This document shows, one piece after another, positions 35,010 to 44,673 of a stretch of 44,789 nucleotides of DNA (positions within the stretch are counted from its first letter, which is position 1; each line of letters begins with the position of its first letter). Origin of the DNA: Mesotaenium endlicherianum (lineage: Eukaryota; Streptophyta; Zygnematophyceae; Zygnematales; Mesotaeniaceae). A program made the position numbers and the translations under genes. The stretch spans positions 208,412 through 253,200 of the forward strand of contig WELA01002374.1 in assembly GCA_009602735.1 (NCBI GenBank), written 5' to 3'. The notes below the pieces were generated by a model. That model did no database searches. It was not told the DNA's origin and saw only the letters and a list, made by a program, of their open reading frames with translations.

Positions 35010-35728
35010 TGAAATGAATCGACTTACCAAATAGGCGATTAACAATTAATAAAGATCTTTATATCACCAAGTAATCTTTATGGATTTTCCGTTAACTGAT
35101 TAAACGGCAAAGGACAACACACTAGCAGTGAACAATACTTGTAAATCAAATGCGAGTAAATTAGCATCAATAATGCAATCAGTAGACTCATACATAAGCA
35201 AGGTTAGAAGACAGTGCGTATCAATGGCTTCTCGCCTTGGATTCAGTTCTCTCTCTCAGTCAGCTGTACAAGAGAGTTGGCCTCGTTTCCGAATGCCGAA
35301 CTCGAGAGCAATTCTAGCCTATGTACATGGAAAAAGTTTACTATTCAACGGACAGTGCGATGGCACCGCCTACCCGGGAGTTAACCACGTTGGTAGGACC
35401 TCGGTTAACCAAATCCACCGCCATCTCCCATCATCCCGAATCGCCATCCATCATAGGGATGTCATCTAGCCATTCATCTAGCATACCACACTTAGATGCA
35501 TATCGAGGCAGTTCGCTGCTACCGAGTACGGAAGTCAGCTGGCTGTCAAAGAATGTGTCAGCAAGCTGACTTGAGTTGACTTCAGCCTGCTGCTTCCGGC
35601 TGAGTCATTAAACTGATAATTATATAAAGTCCAGCAAACTGACTGTTAACTAAAGTTCAGCAGGCTGAACTTAATTAACTATTATATTTAAATGAATATT
35701 ATATCTACTAATATACTGATTCATTACA
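35010..35728 (-). repeat. Element 2 3' LTR (relative to element direction)
   Basis: On the plus strand it starts TGAAATGAATCGAC and ends CTGATTCATTACA, with imperfect inverted ends. It is 719 bp and nearly identical to 43255-43975. Confidence 0.95.
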
Positions 35729-35730
35729 AT

Positions 35731-35742
35731 CCCTCCAACTTA
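35731..35742 (-). promoter_or_regulatory. Polypurine tract next to 3' LTR
   Basis: On the minus strand TAAGTTGGAGGG, then AT, directly precedes the LTR start TGTAATG. Its position and purine content fit the plus-strand primer. A near-identical copy is at 37869-37880. Confidence 0.75.
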
Positions 35743-35830
35743 ACTTGTTGTCGCCTCGACTGCAGAAGTCTTTGGTCAGGAAGCTGAACCTGACCAACCT
35801 CCCCCGCTGACTGCCCCTTTAGCCTGTTGC

Positions 35831-37538
35831 CTAGGGGGTTGTTCCTGGGGCTTCAGGATCAGGAGACCGAGATCTGGACCTAGATCTGGACAGCCCTCTA
35901 GGTCTGTCAGCTGGCCTTCTAAAGAACCCCGTTCGCTCTAAAGTTGGACCTCGAGGAGAACGAAGGATGGTAGCCTGCTCTTCACCCAATTGGGTGTTGA
36001 TCCCCACATAGACAGGCATTCCAGTAGGATGCTGAAATACATTGGCTAGAGGTACATGCCCCTGAGCGGAGGGGGAGGCCGGCATACCCTCTGGCCCACC
36101 CGCGTGTCCCTCTTCTGGCACCCCTGTCCTCTGCGGATTTCTGCCTGTGTCTGCTGCCCAGTATAGTCAGATCAGCTTCTTCCCCTGCTTGGGCAGGTGG
36201 GCTGGGGGAGCAAGTGCGAGGTCCAGTTGCCTCCATGACGGGGATCACGTTCCAAATACCTGATCGTGGTTCTTAGGAAGTGCCACTGCCTGCCCCTGGG
36301 TCTCCTGAGTACCAGCTGCTGACGCTTCCCCTCTGCCTTGTTCTTCTTCCTCATCCTCCTCATCCTCCTCCTCGGAGAGAGTAGGAGTCTCGTCCACTAA
36401 GTCGTCCTGCTCCCTAGTAGACATGGAGTAGTCTACCGACCTCCCTTTCTTAGGGCGCGCTGGATGTTGCTTGGCCTTCAGCCTGCTGATATCTATCCGG
36501 CCTGCATTCTTTGCCCATTTGACGAAGGCATGCTTTCCCTTAGAGAAGTAGTCTCTTCCCCTCCTCCTATGCTTCTTGGTCNTTTTGGTTTCTGCATTCA
36601 TATTGCTCAGGCAACCATTCAGCCTGGGGTCAAGGGGCAATGTGAGGTGGTAGGATGAGATAGCCGTCTAGGCCATAGTGGAAGTCATCCGGTTGGGCTC
36701 GGTCACACTCCTGCTTCTTATTTGTGACGGTCATCCACCTCCAGTCTGTTGGCTGCTGGTAGTGTTGGGGTCCGTGCTCAGCCTTCCTCAGTTTACACGT
36801 GAACCAGTGGGGAGAGAACATCTGCTGTCCTGCTTCCCTGGCCAAGTACTCCCAGCTCCTTCTCTCAACTTCATTGTAAGCTGGCAGGAGTGTGAGGTAG
36901 AATACCGTATCCTTAAAGCTATCGGGCCGCATGCTCACCATCCGGATGAGTCTCTGATCTCCCACTATTCCCGGTATGGGGACCGGCTTGTCTTCTGAAT
37001 CATCTGCGANATTGTCTTCTGAATCATCCGCAAGGTACCGAGCCTGCTCTGCTGTATAGCCCACCATCTTGGCATAATCTTCGTAGAGGACCACACCAGT
37101 GTGTGTCTCGATGTACCTATCCAGTGCTGCAGCTCCTTCCCTCTGTAGCAGTGTTGTCTGTTCCAGCCTGTTGATCTCCTGGGCTGCCAGCAATGCTTCC
37201 TTCAGGTTATCGAAGTTTTGGCCACCCACCACAGTATACCTGTAAGTGGCCAAGCTCTTCTGTCTGTCCGCTTCAATCTTCTTCCTTTTCTCCTCCTCTG
37301 CCGCTGCCGCTTCTTCTTGTTGTTTCTTCTGTCTCTCCTCCTCAGCTTTCCTGAGGTTTTCCGCTTCCTGATCCTTCTTCCTCTGTGCCTCTTCTGCCGC
37401 CTCTTGTTGTTTGCGGACCCTTTCTTGTTCTCTCCTGGTGAGGGACGTCGCCGCCAGCTCCTTCTGGTATTGCTCCATTGTCCTCCTGGCTTCTTCTGCC
37501 TTGCGCTTTCTGTCCTCCTTTTGTGTGGTGGGCGCCAT
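35831..37538 (-). pseudogene. Element 2 accessory ORF (extra 3' gene, frame-broken)
   Basis: This is a coding region between pol and the 3' LTR, starting at ATG 37538 (MAPTTQKEDRKRKAEEARRT). The first 309 codons are open except for the N at 37010. Residues about 5-100 are K/E/Q/R-rich and predicted coiled coil. A more globular part follows, with DRYIETHTGVVLYEDYAKMV and SPHWFTCKLRKAEHGPQHY. The frame ends at 36630 but continues in overlapping frames. These give a basic segment (TKKHRRRGRDYFSKGKHAFV), an acidic run (LSEEEDEEDEEEEQGRGEAS) and a Pro/Arg-rich end with SRSRSRSRSPDPE stopping at 35831. I do not recognise the family. It occupies the env position but has no signal peptide or membrane helix. 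It could be a captured host gene or a DNA/RNA-binding accessory protein. Confidence 0.75.
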
Positions 37539-37561
37539 CCTGCACATGTAACCAGGGCACA

Positions 37562-37833
37562 AGTTAGTAGGATATGGACCTTTGTCATAGGGATTGCAGG
37601 AAGTATGTTAGTATTTAGTATAGTGGCTTCGCTGCTGTTTACCTTACAGGATGATTGCTAAAAGTTGACGTAGTTGCGGTGCGCTAAACATAAACGTGTG
37701 AATGTGTTTTAAGGTGAGTTAAGTGATGTATTGCTGTGCGAGGCCCTTTTTCCTTCAGCTCAAGGTGCTTTATGTGGGCCAGGCTGTCCCATCTGTCACT
37801 ATGCTGACACTTAGGATTCACGTAACTGTCCCT
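37562..37833 (-). other. Spacer between pol stop and accessory ORF
   Basis: About 296 nt separate the pol stop (37834-37836) from the accessory ATG at 37538. Just before that ATG the minus strand reads TTACATGTGCAG|G, a good match to this genome's splice acceptors. No other feature is seen. Confidence 0.45.
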
Positions 37834-39149
37834 TTATCGCTCTCGCTCACTAACTGTCATATATTTTCCCCTCCAACTTAAATGGAGACAGGACCGCCTG
37901 TCACCTTCCCGTGTCAACGAAAATGACAGTTTTGGAGGGACTTCAGCCGCCCGAAGGTGGAACCATTTCAACGCCCCTTTGGCATTGGTCAAATGGTCCT
38001 TAAATTCCCAAGTGTCCCCAGAGGCATTGTAACCCTTCCATCGAATGAGNGAATGAGGTATTTCATGACATATATAGACGAGCGACGGACCGAGCGCGCG
38101 TCTAAAATCTCCTCAACCTCATATTCGTCAGAGTCACCGTCCCTGACAGCGGGGACCGGTCCCGGTTGGACAGGGAACCGACCTGTGAACAGTGGATCAC
38201 CTTTGATGTATGGTTCCAGGAAGGAGACATTAAAGACCGGGTGACCCTTGTATTCGGCTGACATGTTCAGTTTGAAAGCATTCTGACCGACACGACGCAC
38301 CACCGAATATGGACCGACCCAGACAGGGCCAAGCTTTTTCTTGACCACACCAGGGAGGTACAGGTGCTGAGAATGCAGTTTGACTAAATCATCTTTAGAG
38401 AATGTCAGCTCCCGACGGTGTTGATTAGCGTATTTTTGTTGGTTCTGTTGGGCTTTGTGCAGGTTTTGTTGGACTTCTGACAGGGTGTCAGCAAACTCCT
38501 GAGTTAACTGGAGGGAGACCGGATTGTCAATCCCTTCAGGGTGAGTTAAAGATTCCCCTAGCACATCTAGAGGAGACTTAGGGACTCTACCCAGGCTGAG
38601 TTCAAAAGGAGTCTTGCCCGTTGACGCGTGCACCGCACTGTTGACCGCAAACTGAATTTGAGGCAACAGGTCATCCCAATTATCTTGTTTTTGGTTAATA
38701 TATGCTCTCAGCACCTCCTGCAGAACTCGGTTAGTTCTTTCAGTCTGCCCATCAGTCTGAGGGTGGTTTGCTGTGCTGAGCAGCTGTTTGACTCCCATTA
38801 ACCCCATTAAGGCTCTCCAGAACTTAGAGGTAAATTTTGAGTCTCTGTCTGAGATGATATTAGAGGGAAGCCCATGTTGGCATACTACATGATTATAGAA
38901 CTGTCTCGCTGTTTTGAGTGCAGTCACTTTGACAGTTGTGGGAATAAAAATGACCATTTTTGTCAGTTTATCCACGACTACCAGTATCGAATCATGCCCA
39001 TTGGCAGTTCGTGGTAGTGTGACCACCCAGTCCATGGATATTGTTTGCCAGCGGCCAGCTGGGATGGGCAGCGGTTGTAAGAGGCCCCCCGGTGGTGTGT
39101 GCCTAGACTTATTCTTTTGACACTGGTCACAGGACTTAACGTATTTCAA
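37834..39149 (-). pseudogene. Element 2 integrase core, GPY motif and chromodomain
   Basis: The frame covers CDQCQKNKSR (zinc finger), the catalytic acidic residues in TISMDWVVTLPR, IISDRDSKFTSKFW and STANHPQTDGQTERTN, the GPY-type block LGPVWVGPYSVVRRVGQNAF, and a chromodomain starting YEVEEILDARSVRRS. Near 38050 an N between two copies of GAATGAG breaks the frame. Beyond it the domain continues in another frame with RWKGYNASGDTWEFKDHL and runs to a stop at 37834. The chromodomain itself therefore looks intact apart from the assembly artefact. The upstream boundary is a nonsense codon at 39177. Confidence 0.9.
37869..37880 (-). repeat. Second PPT-like motif at end of pol
   Basis: TAAGTTGGAGGG on the minus strand, followed by GGAAAAT, lies inside the last codons of pol (LSWRGKY). 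It is identical over 12 nt to the PPT beside the 3' LTR. Confidence 0.7.
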
Positions 39150-39176
39150 GACCTCCCGAGGTAATCCCTCCCAATG

Positions 39177-40265
39177 TTAATGTTTTGCCAGTTTGCCAAC
39201 AGTTTTGGCCTGCCCCAAATGCCCACCCGGCAAACTGTCATGTGCTTGACTCAGTAAGAGAGACCTTATTTCCAAGTTATTAGGAATGACCAGCTTCAGC
39301 CTGCCTGAAGTGGTTTCAGTCACCCAGACCCCTCCCTTAAGCTTATACCCGAGTGCAGTAGCACGACACACACCAGTAGTGGGGCTGGGCTCAAATGTTG
39401 GGTCAGAAAGGTAGGCTTTCCTAAGTTGTTCAAGGAAGGACTTTTTCACCTTTAGTGAAGTGAGAGCACACAGGACTTTATCTACAGCATGCTGACTAAA
39501 GTTCCTTTCTTGCAAGTCAGGTCTTCTAGAGAGTGCATCAGCAGGATTCAACTTCCCTGGTTTGTAGTCGATGTGGACTTGGAACTGCTCCAGCATCTGG
39601 CTCCTGCGATTCTCCCTCCTCGACAGCTTGGACTTCTTCTGAAAGTGAGTCAGAGCTAGATGATCTGTAATCACCTTAAAAGCTTTACCATGTAAGTATG
39701 CTCTCCACTGTTTGAGTACATGAATGATAGCTAGCAGCTCTTTATCATGCACTGAGTAATTAATCTCCGCTGGATTAAATTTCATAGACTCATACAACAC
39801 AGGATGCCACTCCTGCCGTACCTTACCATCCTTTGTGGTTTTGTCAGCAGGCTGCAACAAAATAGCACCCATGGCAAAGTCAGAGGCATCAGTAACCACC
39901 TGCACCGGTTTGCTGGGGTCATACACGGCTAGCACTGGGGCAGAACAAAGGGCATCTTTAAAGGTCTGGAAGGCAGCCTGCTGCTCTTTCCCCCAAACGT
40001 ACCCTATGTCCTTCTTAGAAAGGTCAATCAGTTTACTGGCCTTTGTGGAATAATTCTCAATAAATCTCCTATAGTAGTTAGCCAACCCGAGGAAAGATCT
40101 AACTTCAGAGACAGACTGTGGTACTGGCCAGTTTCTTATGGTCTGGACTTTCTTAGGATCCACACTGATGCCGTCTTTACTGACAATGTGGCCTAAGAAT
40201 TCAATACTTTCTTTAAAGAAATCACACTTGCTCATTTTAGCACATAAGTGATTTTTCCGNCACAT
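39177..40265 (-). pseudogene. Element 2 RT C-terminus, RNase H and integrase zinc-binding start
   Basis: It includes [75 protein letters not shown] and [12 protein letters not shown], then [16 protein letters not shown]. The frame ends in TAA (39177-39179) where relatives continue with a Tyr/Trp-rich segment before the zinc-finger cysteines, so one nonsense mutation probably truncates this copy. The N at 40260, between two copies of CACATAAGTGATTTTT, separates this frame from the preceding RT frame artificially. Confidence 0.9.
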
Positions 40266-41767
40266 AAGTGATTTTTTCTCAGAGTGTCCAGGACTGTCTT
40301 TAAGTGTTTAGCGTGCTGAGCTTCATCTTTAGAGAAGATTAAAATATCATCCAGGAAAACTTGCACAAACTTATCCAAATAAGGCCTGAAAATTTCATTC
40401 ATAGCACCCATGAAGGTCGCAGGAGCATTAGTCAGTCCAAATGGCATCACGTTGAACTCATAGTGTCCATAACGTGTGCGGAAGGCAGTCTTGTGTTCAT
40501 CTCCCTCAGCAATTCTGATTTGATGATAACCACTCTTGAGATCTATCTTACTGAACACCTTAGCACCAGACAGGGTATCAAGCAAGTCCTCGATTCTGGG
40601 TAAAGCATACTTGTTCTTTATTGTAATTCTGTTCAGGGCACTGTAATCCACACACATCCGCATACTGCCATCCTTTTTCTTAACAAATAGGATGGGTGCG
40701 CCGTAAGGTGATTTACTGGGAGAAATATAACCATTTTCCTCAAGCTCTGCAATCTGTGTTTTCAACTCCTCACTCTCCAAATAAGACAAGCTATACGTGC
40801 GTTGCCAGGGTGGCTGACTCCCAGATAATAAATCAATCCTATGATCTACTTCCCTCTTAGGGGGTAGTCCTGGAGGCATATTAAATACATCCGTGTACTG
40901 AGCAACAATTTTTGCAGCAGTAGGGTGCTCCGGAGGGCTTACCTTTTTCTCATCCACTTCTTCAGGTTGAGGAGGTACCTCTTTTAGCAATAGACAGAAC
41001 ATTCTGTCTTCCTTCTGGTTCCAGCTTTTGACGAACTCCATTGCATTTATCAACTTGCATCCTTCTGGAAGCCTCTTCTTTTCCTTCATTTGCCATCCAC
41101 ATAGGACAAGAGGAAGAGCACTGGTGGGTGCCAAGTCAGTCTGCCCATCACTGGCTCCTCTCACTTTAACTGTACCTCTGCTCCAACACACTTCAGCTTG
41201 ATGTCTATTAAGCCAGGACCTGCCTAGCACGAGATCATAAAAGCCAGTGTTGAGTACCTCAAATGTAAGCGTTTCAGTTAGAACTGCAATGCCAGAACCT
41301 AACTGGACCTCAATAGGCTTGGTTATAACTCCTCCCGGGATACTTGAGGCATCTCCAAGGAATATTTTTCTATTCCCTTGGGTGACAGTAGGCAGCCTTA
41401 GCCGCTTAACTAAGTCCTTGTGGATAAAAGTATGTGACGCCCCTCCGTCAACAAATGCCCTCACCTTCCTACCTGCAATCATGCAATGCAGTAGGATAGG
41501 GGGGACTGTCTTTTCCTGACTTTCGCATTGTTCTCCTGACGTAGCAAAGAAATGTTGGACATCAGGTGGAACAAGAGCATCCAGAGTGTGCACTCTCTGG
41601 ACGTCTATATTGCTGATGGTCTCCTTTATCTGGTTGTCAGGCATGCATAGTGAATCCAGTTCAGCAGGACCCATAATACCTGCTACGAGGGCAGCTAGTG
41701 ACGACTCACTATCTCTAGCATCCTCACAGTCAGTAGACTGGATTACTGACTGTTGCTGTCTTTTAAA
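40232..41767 (-). CDS. Element 2 pol: protease and reverse transcriptase
   Basis: The pol frame is open from the frameshift heptamer at 41767 through 40232, so it needs no separate start codon; the first ATG in it is at 41658-41660. The protease site is [11 protein letters not shown] (D-G-G-A in place of the commoner D-S/T-G-A), followed by [10 protein letters not shown] motifs run [81 protein letters not shown] and the intact catalytic [11 protein letters not shown]. The frame is disturbed at the N at 40260. As a Gag-Pol fusion the protein would be processed by its own protease. Confidence 0.9.
   Translation of the reverse strand, partial: FKRQQQSVIQSTDCEDARDSESSLAALVAGIMGPAELDSLCMPDNQIKETISNIDVQRVHTLDALVPPDVQHFFATSGEQCESQEKTVPPILLHCMIAGRKVRAFVDGGASHTFIHKDLVKRLRLPTVTQGNRKIFLGDASSIPGGVITKPIEVQLGSGIAVLTETLTFEVLNTGFYDLVLGRSWLNRHQAEVCWSRGTVKVRGASDGQTDLAPTSALPLVLCGWQMKEKKRLPEGCKLINAMEFVKSWNQKEDRMFCLLLKEVPPQPEEVDEKKVSPPEHPTAAKIVAQYTDVFNMPPGLPPKREVDHRIDLLSGSQPPWQRTYSLSYLESEELKTQIAELEENGYISPSKSPYGAPILFVKKKDGSMRMCVDYSALNRITIKNKYALPRIEDLLDTLSGAKVFSKIDLKSGYHQIRIAEGDEHKTAFRTRYGHYEFNVMPFGLTNAPATFMGAMNEIFRPYLDKFVQVFLDDILIFSKDEAQHAKHLKTVLDTLRKNHLCXGKITYVLK
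41726..41767 (-). promoter_or_regulatory. -1 programmed ribosomal frameshift signal between gag and pol
   Basis: In the transcript (minus strand) the heptamer TTTAAAA (41767-41761) lies in the gag frame as T TTA AAA, the X XXY YYZ form. After a 7-nt spacer (41760-41754), a perfect 10-bp stem forms from ACAGTCAGTA (41753-41744) and TACTGACTGT (41735-41726) with an 8-nt loop. The gag stop TAA (41745-41743) lies in the end of the 5' arm and the loop. The pol frame is exactly -1 to gag and open across the site. Confidence 0.88.
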
Positions 41768-42548
41768 GGCTGGTCTTTTCTCTCGACCTTAGGCAGGTGC
41801 TTGACCGGACACTGTTCTCTGTAGTGGCCTTTCTGCTGACAATGGTAGCAAGTAGATTTTGCTGAGGCTGGTCTCGGCTTAGTCCTACCACCACCCCTTC
41901 CATAGCCACCTCGAGAGGGACCACCTCTACCTCTAGACTGAATAGCATTGTACTCATACTCATATTCATCACCCTGATTATCCTCAGCCTGGTCTCCTTC
42001 AACTGCATTGTAGGAACCGTGGGGCTTTTTGACAATCTTAGACACCAAAGCGTTACTCTGGCGCTTGTGATTGAACTGCTGCTGATCCCAGGCGTCAGCA
42101 TCCTGGATCAAGTCAGCCAGTTTCTCATACTTTTTCTCAGCAAAATGACCAGAGACCTCGGATTTCAAGCCATACCTGAAGTATGCTATCCTATACCGTT
42201 CTGGCAAATCAGGCTGCTTCATCATGTTCTCTTGGAACTTTTGAGCAAACTCAGCAACTGAAGTGGTCTGCTTCAGTGTCAGGGAGATCATCGCATAGAT
42301 AGCTTTCTCCTGCTGGTTGATGACATCAAACTTCTCATGCAACTTCTCGACAAACTCTACCCACGTAGGGTCACCGAGTTGCTGAGCCTTACGCTCTCCT
42401 TTCCAGTAAAGCCACCAGTCTGCGGCACTGCCTTTCAGTAGCGCACCGGTGTGCCTGACCTTCTCGTAATCTTGCAGTTCTGGGTAGTTCTCCAGCCACT
42501 GCTCAACATCCGCGAGAAACTTGACAGGTAATATTTTCTGTTTCCCTC
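41743..42548 (-). pseudogene. Element 2 gag: capsid and nucleocapsid
   Basis: The frame opens just after a TGA at about 42549 and reads KQKILPVKFLADVEQW and GALLKGSAADWWLYWKGER, typical of retrotransposon gag capsid. It goes on through SVAEFAQKFQENMMKQPDLP to a zinc knuckle CYHCQQKGHYREQC (C-x2-C-x4-H-x4-C), which binds RNA. The N-terminal part of gag lies in another frame upstream. The stop at 41743 is bypassed by the frameshift signal to make Gag-Pol. Confidence 0.88.
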
Positions 42549-42560
42549 ACGATCATATTC

Positions 42561-43220
42561 CTAAGGAGGTTTTGGCTTGGGCTTACTAGGCCCTCGGCCA
42601 CCACCACTAGTGGTTTGAGACCCCAGTTGGTCTCTGTCCCGCAGTAGAGACATTATGATTCTTTTGTCCTCCTGCTGGGACTGATACATGGTCGCCATTT
42701 GCGACTGCATTTGAACGAACAATGCTCCCAAGTCTACATTCTGGGGTGGTAGATTAGCAAATGCAGCAGCAGCATTGGCATCTACTCGCTGAGTAGTGTC
42801 CTCAACAATCCCTCTTGCTCCTGCAGCAGCAATTCCTGCCGCATTCAGCCGGTCACGTATTTGACCTAGGGGTACATTGAGTTGTACGGCAGGAGGTGGG
42901 TTCAGAACATTGGCCCTTGATGCCATAAGTTCTTCAACAGTGCGCTCGTCAGCTGGCTGTCCTTCCCTCCTTTGTATATCTTCAGCGGCCTTTGCTACTT
43001 GTTCAGCTTCTAGTCTGGCTATCTCCTCCTCAGCTTGCTGAGCTGCGACTGAGGCAATAGCAGCTGCCTCATCTGCAGCCTCCCTAGCTGCAGTATCCGC
43101 TACTGCTTCCGAATAGGTACGGTTTCCCGCTACATGGCTTTCCGCCTGGTTTTCGACATTCTCGTTATCCTGGTTCTCCATGTCTCGGGAGTTGCTAGTT
43201 TGAGACCTTGTCCTTACCAT
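42561..43220 (-). pseudogene. Element 2 gag N-terminal region
   Basis: It starts at ATG 43220, only about 34 nt after the 5' LTR. The 219 residues are Ala/Glu-rich with helical stretches (VADTAAREAADEAAAIASVA) and end in a basic Pro/Lys tail (KPKPKPP) at a TAG. The capsid follows in the -1 frame after a further 1-nt shift near 42545. The two open frames do not overlap, so this is decay rather than programmed shifting. Confidence 0.75.
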
Positions 43221-43240
43221 ACAAAGAAGACTGTGATAAC

Positions 43241-43253
43241 TGCTCCGATACCA
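43241..43253 (-). other. Primer-binding site (initiator Met tRNA type)
   Basis: On the minus strand TGGTATCGGAGCA begins one base inside the 5' LTR. It matches the TGGTATCAGAGC site common in plant LTR elements, which pairs with the 3' end of initiator-Met tRNA, except for one A-to-G change. Confidence 0.85.
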
Positions 43254-43254
43254 C

Positions 43255-43975
43255 TGAAATGAATCGACTTACCAAATAGGCGATTAACAATTAATAAAGA
43301 TCTTTATATCAGCAAGTAATCTTTATGGTATTTTCCGTTAACTGGTTAAACGGCAAAGGACAACACACTAGCAGTGAATAATACTCGTAAGTCAAATGCG
43401 AGTAAACTAGCATCAATAATGCAATCAGTAGACTCATACATAAGCAAGGTTAGAAGACAGTGCGTATCAATGGCTTCTCGCCTTGGATTCAGTTATCTCT
43501 CTCAGTCAGCTGTACAAGAGAGTTGGCCTCGTTTCCAAATGCCGAACTCGAGAGCAATGCCTAGCATTTATACATGGAATGAGTTTATTGTTCAACGGCC
43601 AGTGCGATGGCACCGCCTCCCCGGGAGTTAACCACGTTGGTAGGACCTCGATTAACCAAATCCACCGCCATCTCCCATCATCTCGAATCGCCATCCATCA
43701 TGGGGATGTCATCTGGCCATTCATCTAGCATACCACACTTAGATGCATATCGAGGCAGTTCGTTGCTACCAAGTACGGAAGTCAGCTGGCTGTCAAAGAA
43801 TGTGTCAGCAAGCTGACTTAAGTTGACTTCAGCCTGCTGCTTCCGGCTGAGTCATTAAACTGATAATTATATAAAGTCCAGCAGACTGACTGTTAATTAA
43901 AGTTCAGCAGGCTGAACTTAATTAACTATTATATTTAAATGAATATTATATTCACTAATATACTGATTCATTACA
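43255..43975 (-). repeat. Element 2 5' LTR (relative to element direction)
   Basis: It is 721 bp and pairs with 35010-35728. In the element's direction it carries a TATA-like TTTATATAATTAT about 100 nt from its start (around 43865-43878), a candidate core promoter. Confidence 0.95.
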
Positions 43976-43980
43976 CCGAC
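43976..43980. repeat. Target-site duplication of element 2, right copy (CCGAC)
   Basis: It is identical to 35005-35009 and immediately outside the LTR. Confidence 0.95.
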
Positions 43981-44199
43981 ATTCAAGTGGCGAGGCCACC
44001 AAGGGCACTCAGGGCCACCGACTGCTGCAACCCGTCGGTTGGCCCATGCGCAGCCGACCAACATGTGCTCAGCCGCCAGGAACCGTCACAGCCTGCAGGA
44101 GTATCACGGCTTAGTGGGCAACCGTCCGACTGCACGAACATAAGTGTGCAAGCTTCTCTTACAAGCTTAGCATGTGCTAAAGTGAGCTCGACCTATCAC
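43981..44199. other. Non-coding flank of element 2
   Basis: This is GC-rich sequence with GGCCACC/GCCGACC motifs reminiscent of the 34.83-35.00 kb tandem repeat, and presumably the other half of the original insertion locus. No gene is seen. Confidence 0.4.
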
Positions 44200-44392
44200 A
44201 AGTATTTAGCATATTCTAGCATCTCGCTTTTGATTGGATTGAGTAGTAACTAGCCTATTGGAGCGCTAGCACAATAGGTATGTGTGTGTGTATGCAAAGG
44301 TAGATCTTAGATGAAGACTACATGCATTGAATCCGCGCCTAATTGCCGGGTTTCCAGGAGTATAAGTACTAGAGATGTCCTTAGATCATCAG
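44200..44392 (-). repeat. Dispersed repeat R1, copy 3 (inverted)
   Basis: The reverse complement aligns with 31766-31960 over several blocks, including GGACATCTCTAGTACTTATA, CTCCTGGAAACCCGGC and CAATGCATGTAGTC, plus an AGAATATGCTA block at the far end. Homology stops at a G-run near 44392. Confidence 0.7.
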
Positions 44393-44447
44393 GGGGGGGG
44401 CGCCACAAGCTTTGCAAGGGGCAGCCGAGACCGACGCCGACGCCGGA

Positions 44448-44673
44448 CTGACGACGCTGTCGCGGCCCCCAGAGCAGCCAGGACGCGCCACATGGCAGCT
44501 TTCCAGCAGCCAAGCCCGCACCAGTAGCTGCAGCCGTTTCTGCAGTTGCGCCAGCGACGGCCGCTGCGCTATTAGCTGTTGCGCACGCGCCTGTGCCAGC
44601 AGCGCATGCGCCTGCGGCATCGGCACACACGCCAGCGCCGGCAGCCACGCCAACAGCTGCTATGCACGCGTGA
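44448..44673 (+). other. Ala/Pro-rich open frame ending at an LTR
   Basis: A frame open from about 44448 encodes mostly Ala, Pro, Val and His (FPAAKPAPVAAAVSAVAPAT and similar). It stops at the TGA formed by the first bases of the LTR at 44671. It may be low-complexity DNA or a coding region cut by the LTR insertion. I cannot decide which. Confidence 0.2.

Larger units (their letters stand above)
35010..43975 (-). mobile_element. Element 2: full-length Ty3/gypsy chromovirus with accessory 3' region
   Basis: This is an 8,966-bp LTR retrotransposon transcribed on the minus strand. Order in its own direction: 5' LTR (43975-43255), primer-binding site, gag, -1 frameshift signal, protease-RT-RNase H-integrase-chromodomain, PPT-like motif, accessory coding region (37538-35831), PPT, 3' LTR (35728-35010). 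Both ends carry CCGAC. The LTRs differ at roughly 30 positions by eye (about 4%), so the insertion is not very recent. Gag has a stop and a frame change, and integrase has a nonsense codon, so this copy is probably inactive. Single Ns at 36582, 37010, 38050 and 40260 break frames artificially. Confidence 0.95.

Noticed and set aside
35128-35569. Plus-strand frames inside the element 2 LTRs (and the same at 43374-43816)
   Set aside because: They lie wholly within the LTRs, run opposite to the element's transcription and differ between the copies by frame changes.
37218-37661. Plus-strand hydrophobic Leu-rich frame resembling a membrane protein
   Set aside because: It is the complement of the K/E/Q-rich coiled-coil part of the element 2 accessory ORF. 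Leu/Phe richness is what the antisense of Lys/Glu codons gives.
42545-42563. A second programmed frameshift between the gag N-terminus and capsid
   Set aside because: The two open frames do not overlap: the first ends at 42561 and the second opens only after a TGA at about 42549. No slip could join them, so decay is the better explanation.
44307-44653. Ala-rich minus-strand frames (AAGAGVCADAAGACAAG...)
   Set aside because: The composition is extremely biased in all frames and typical of a GC-rich simple sequence. There is no basis to call a protein.
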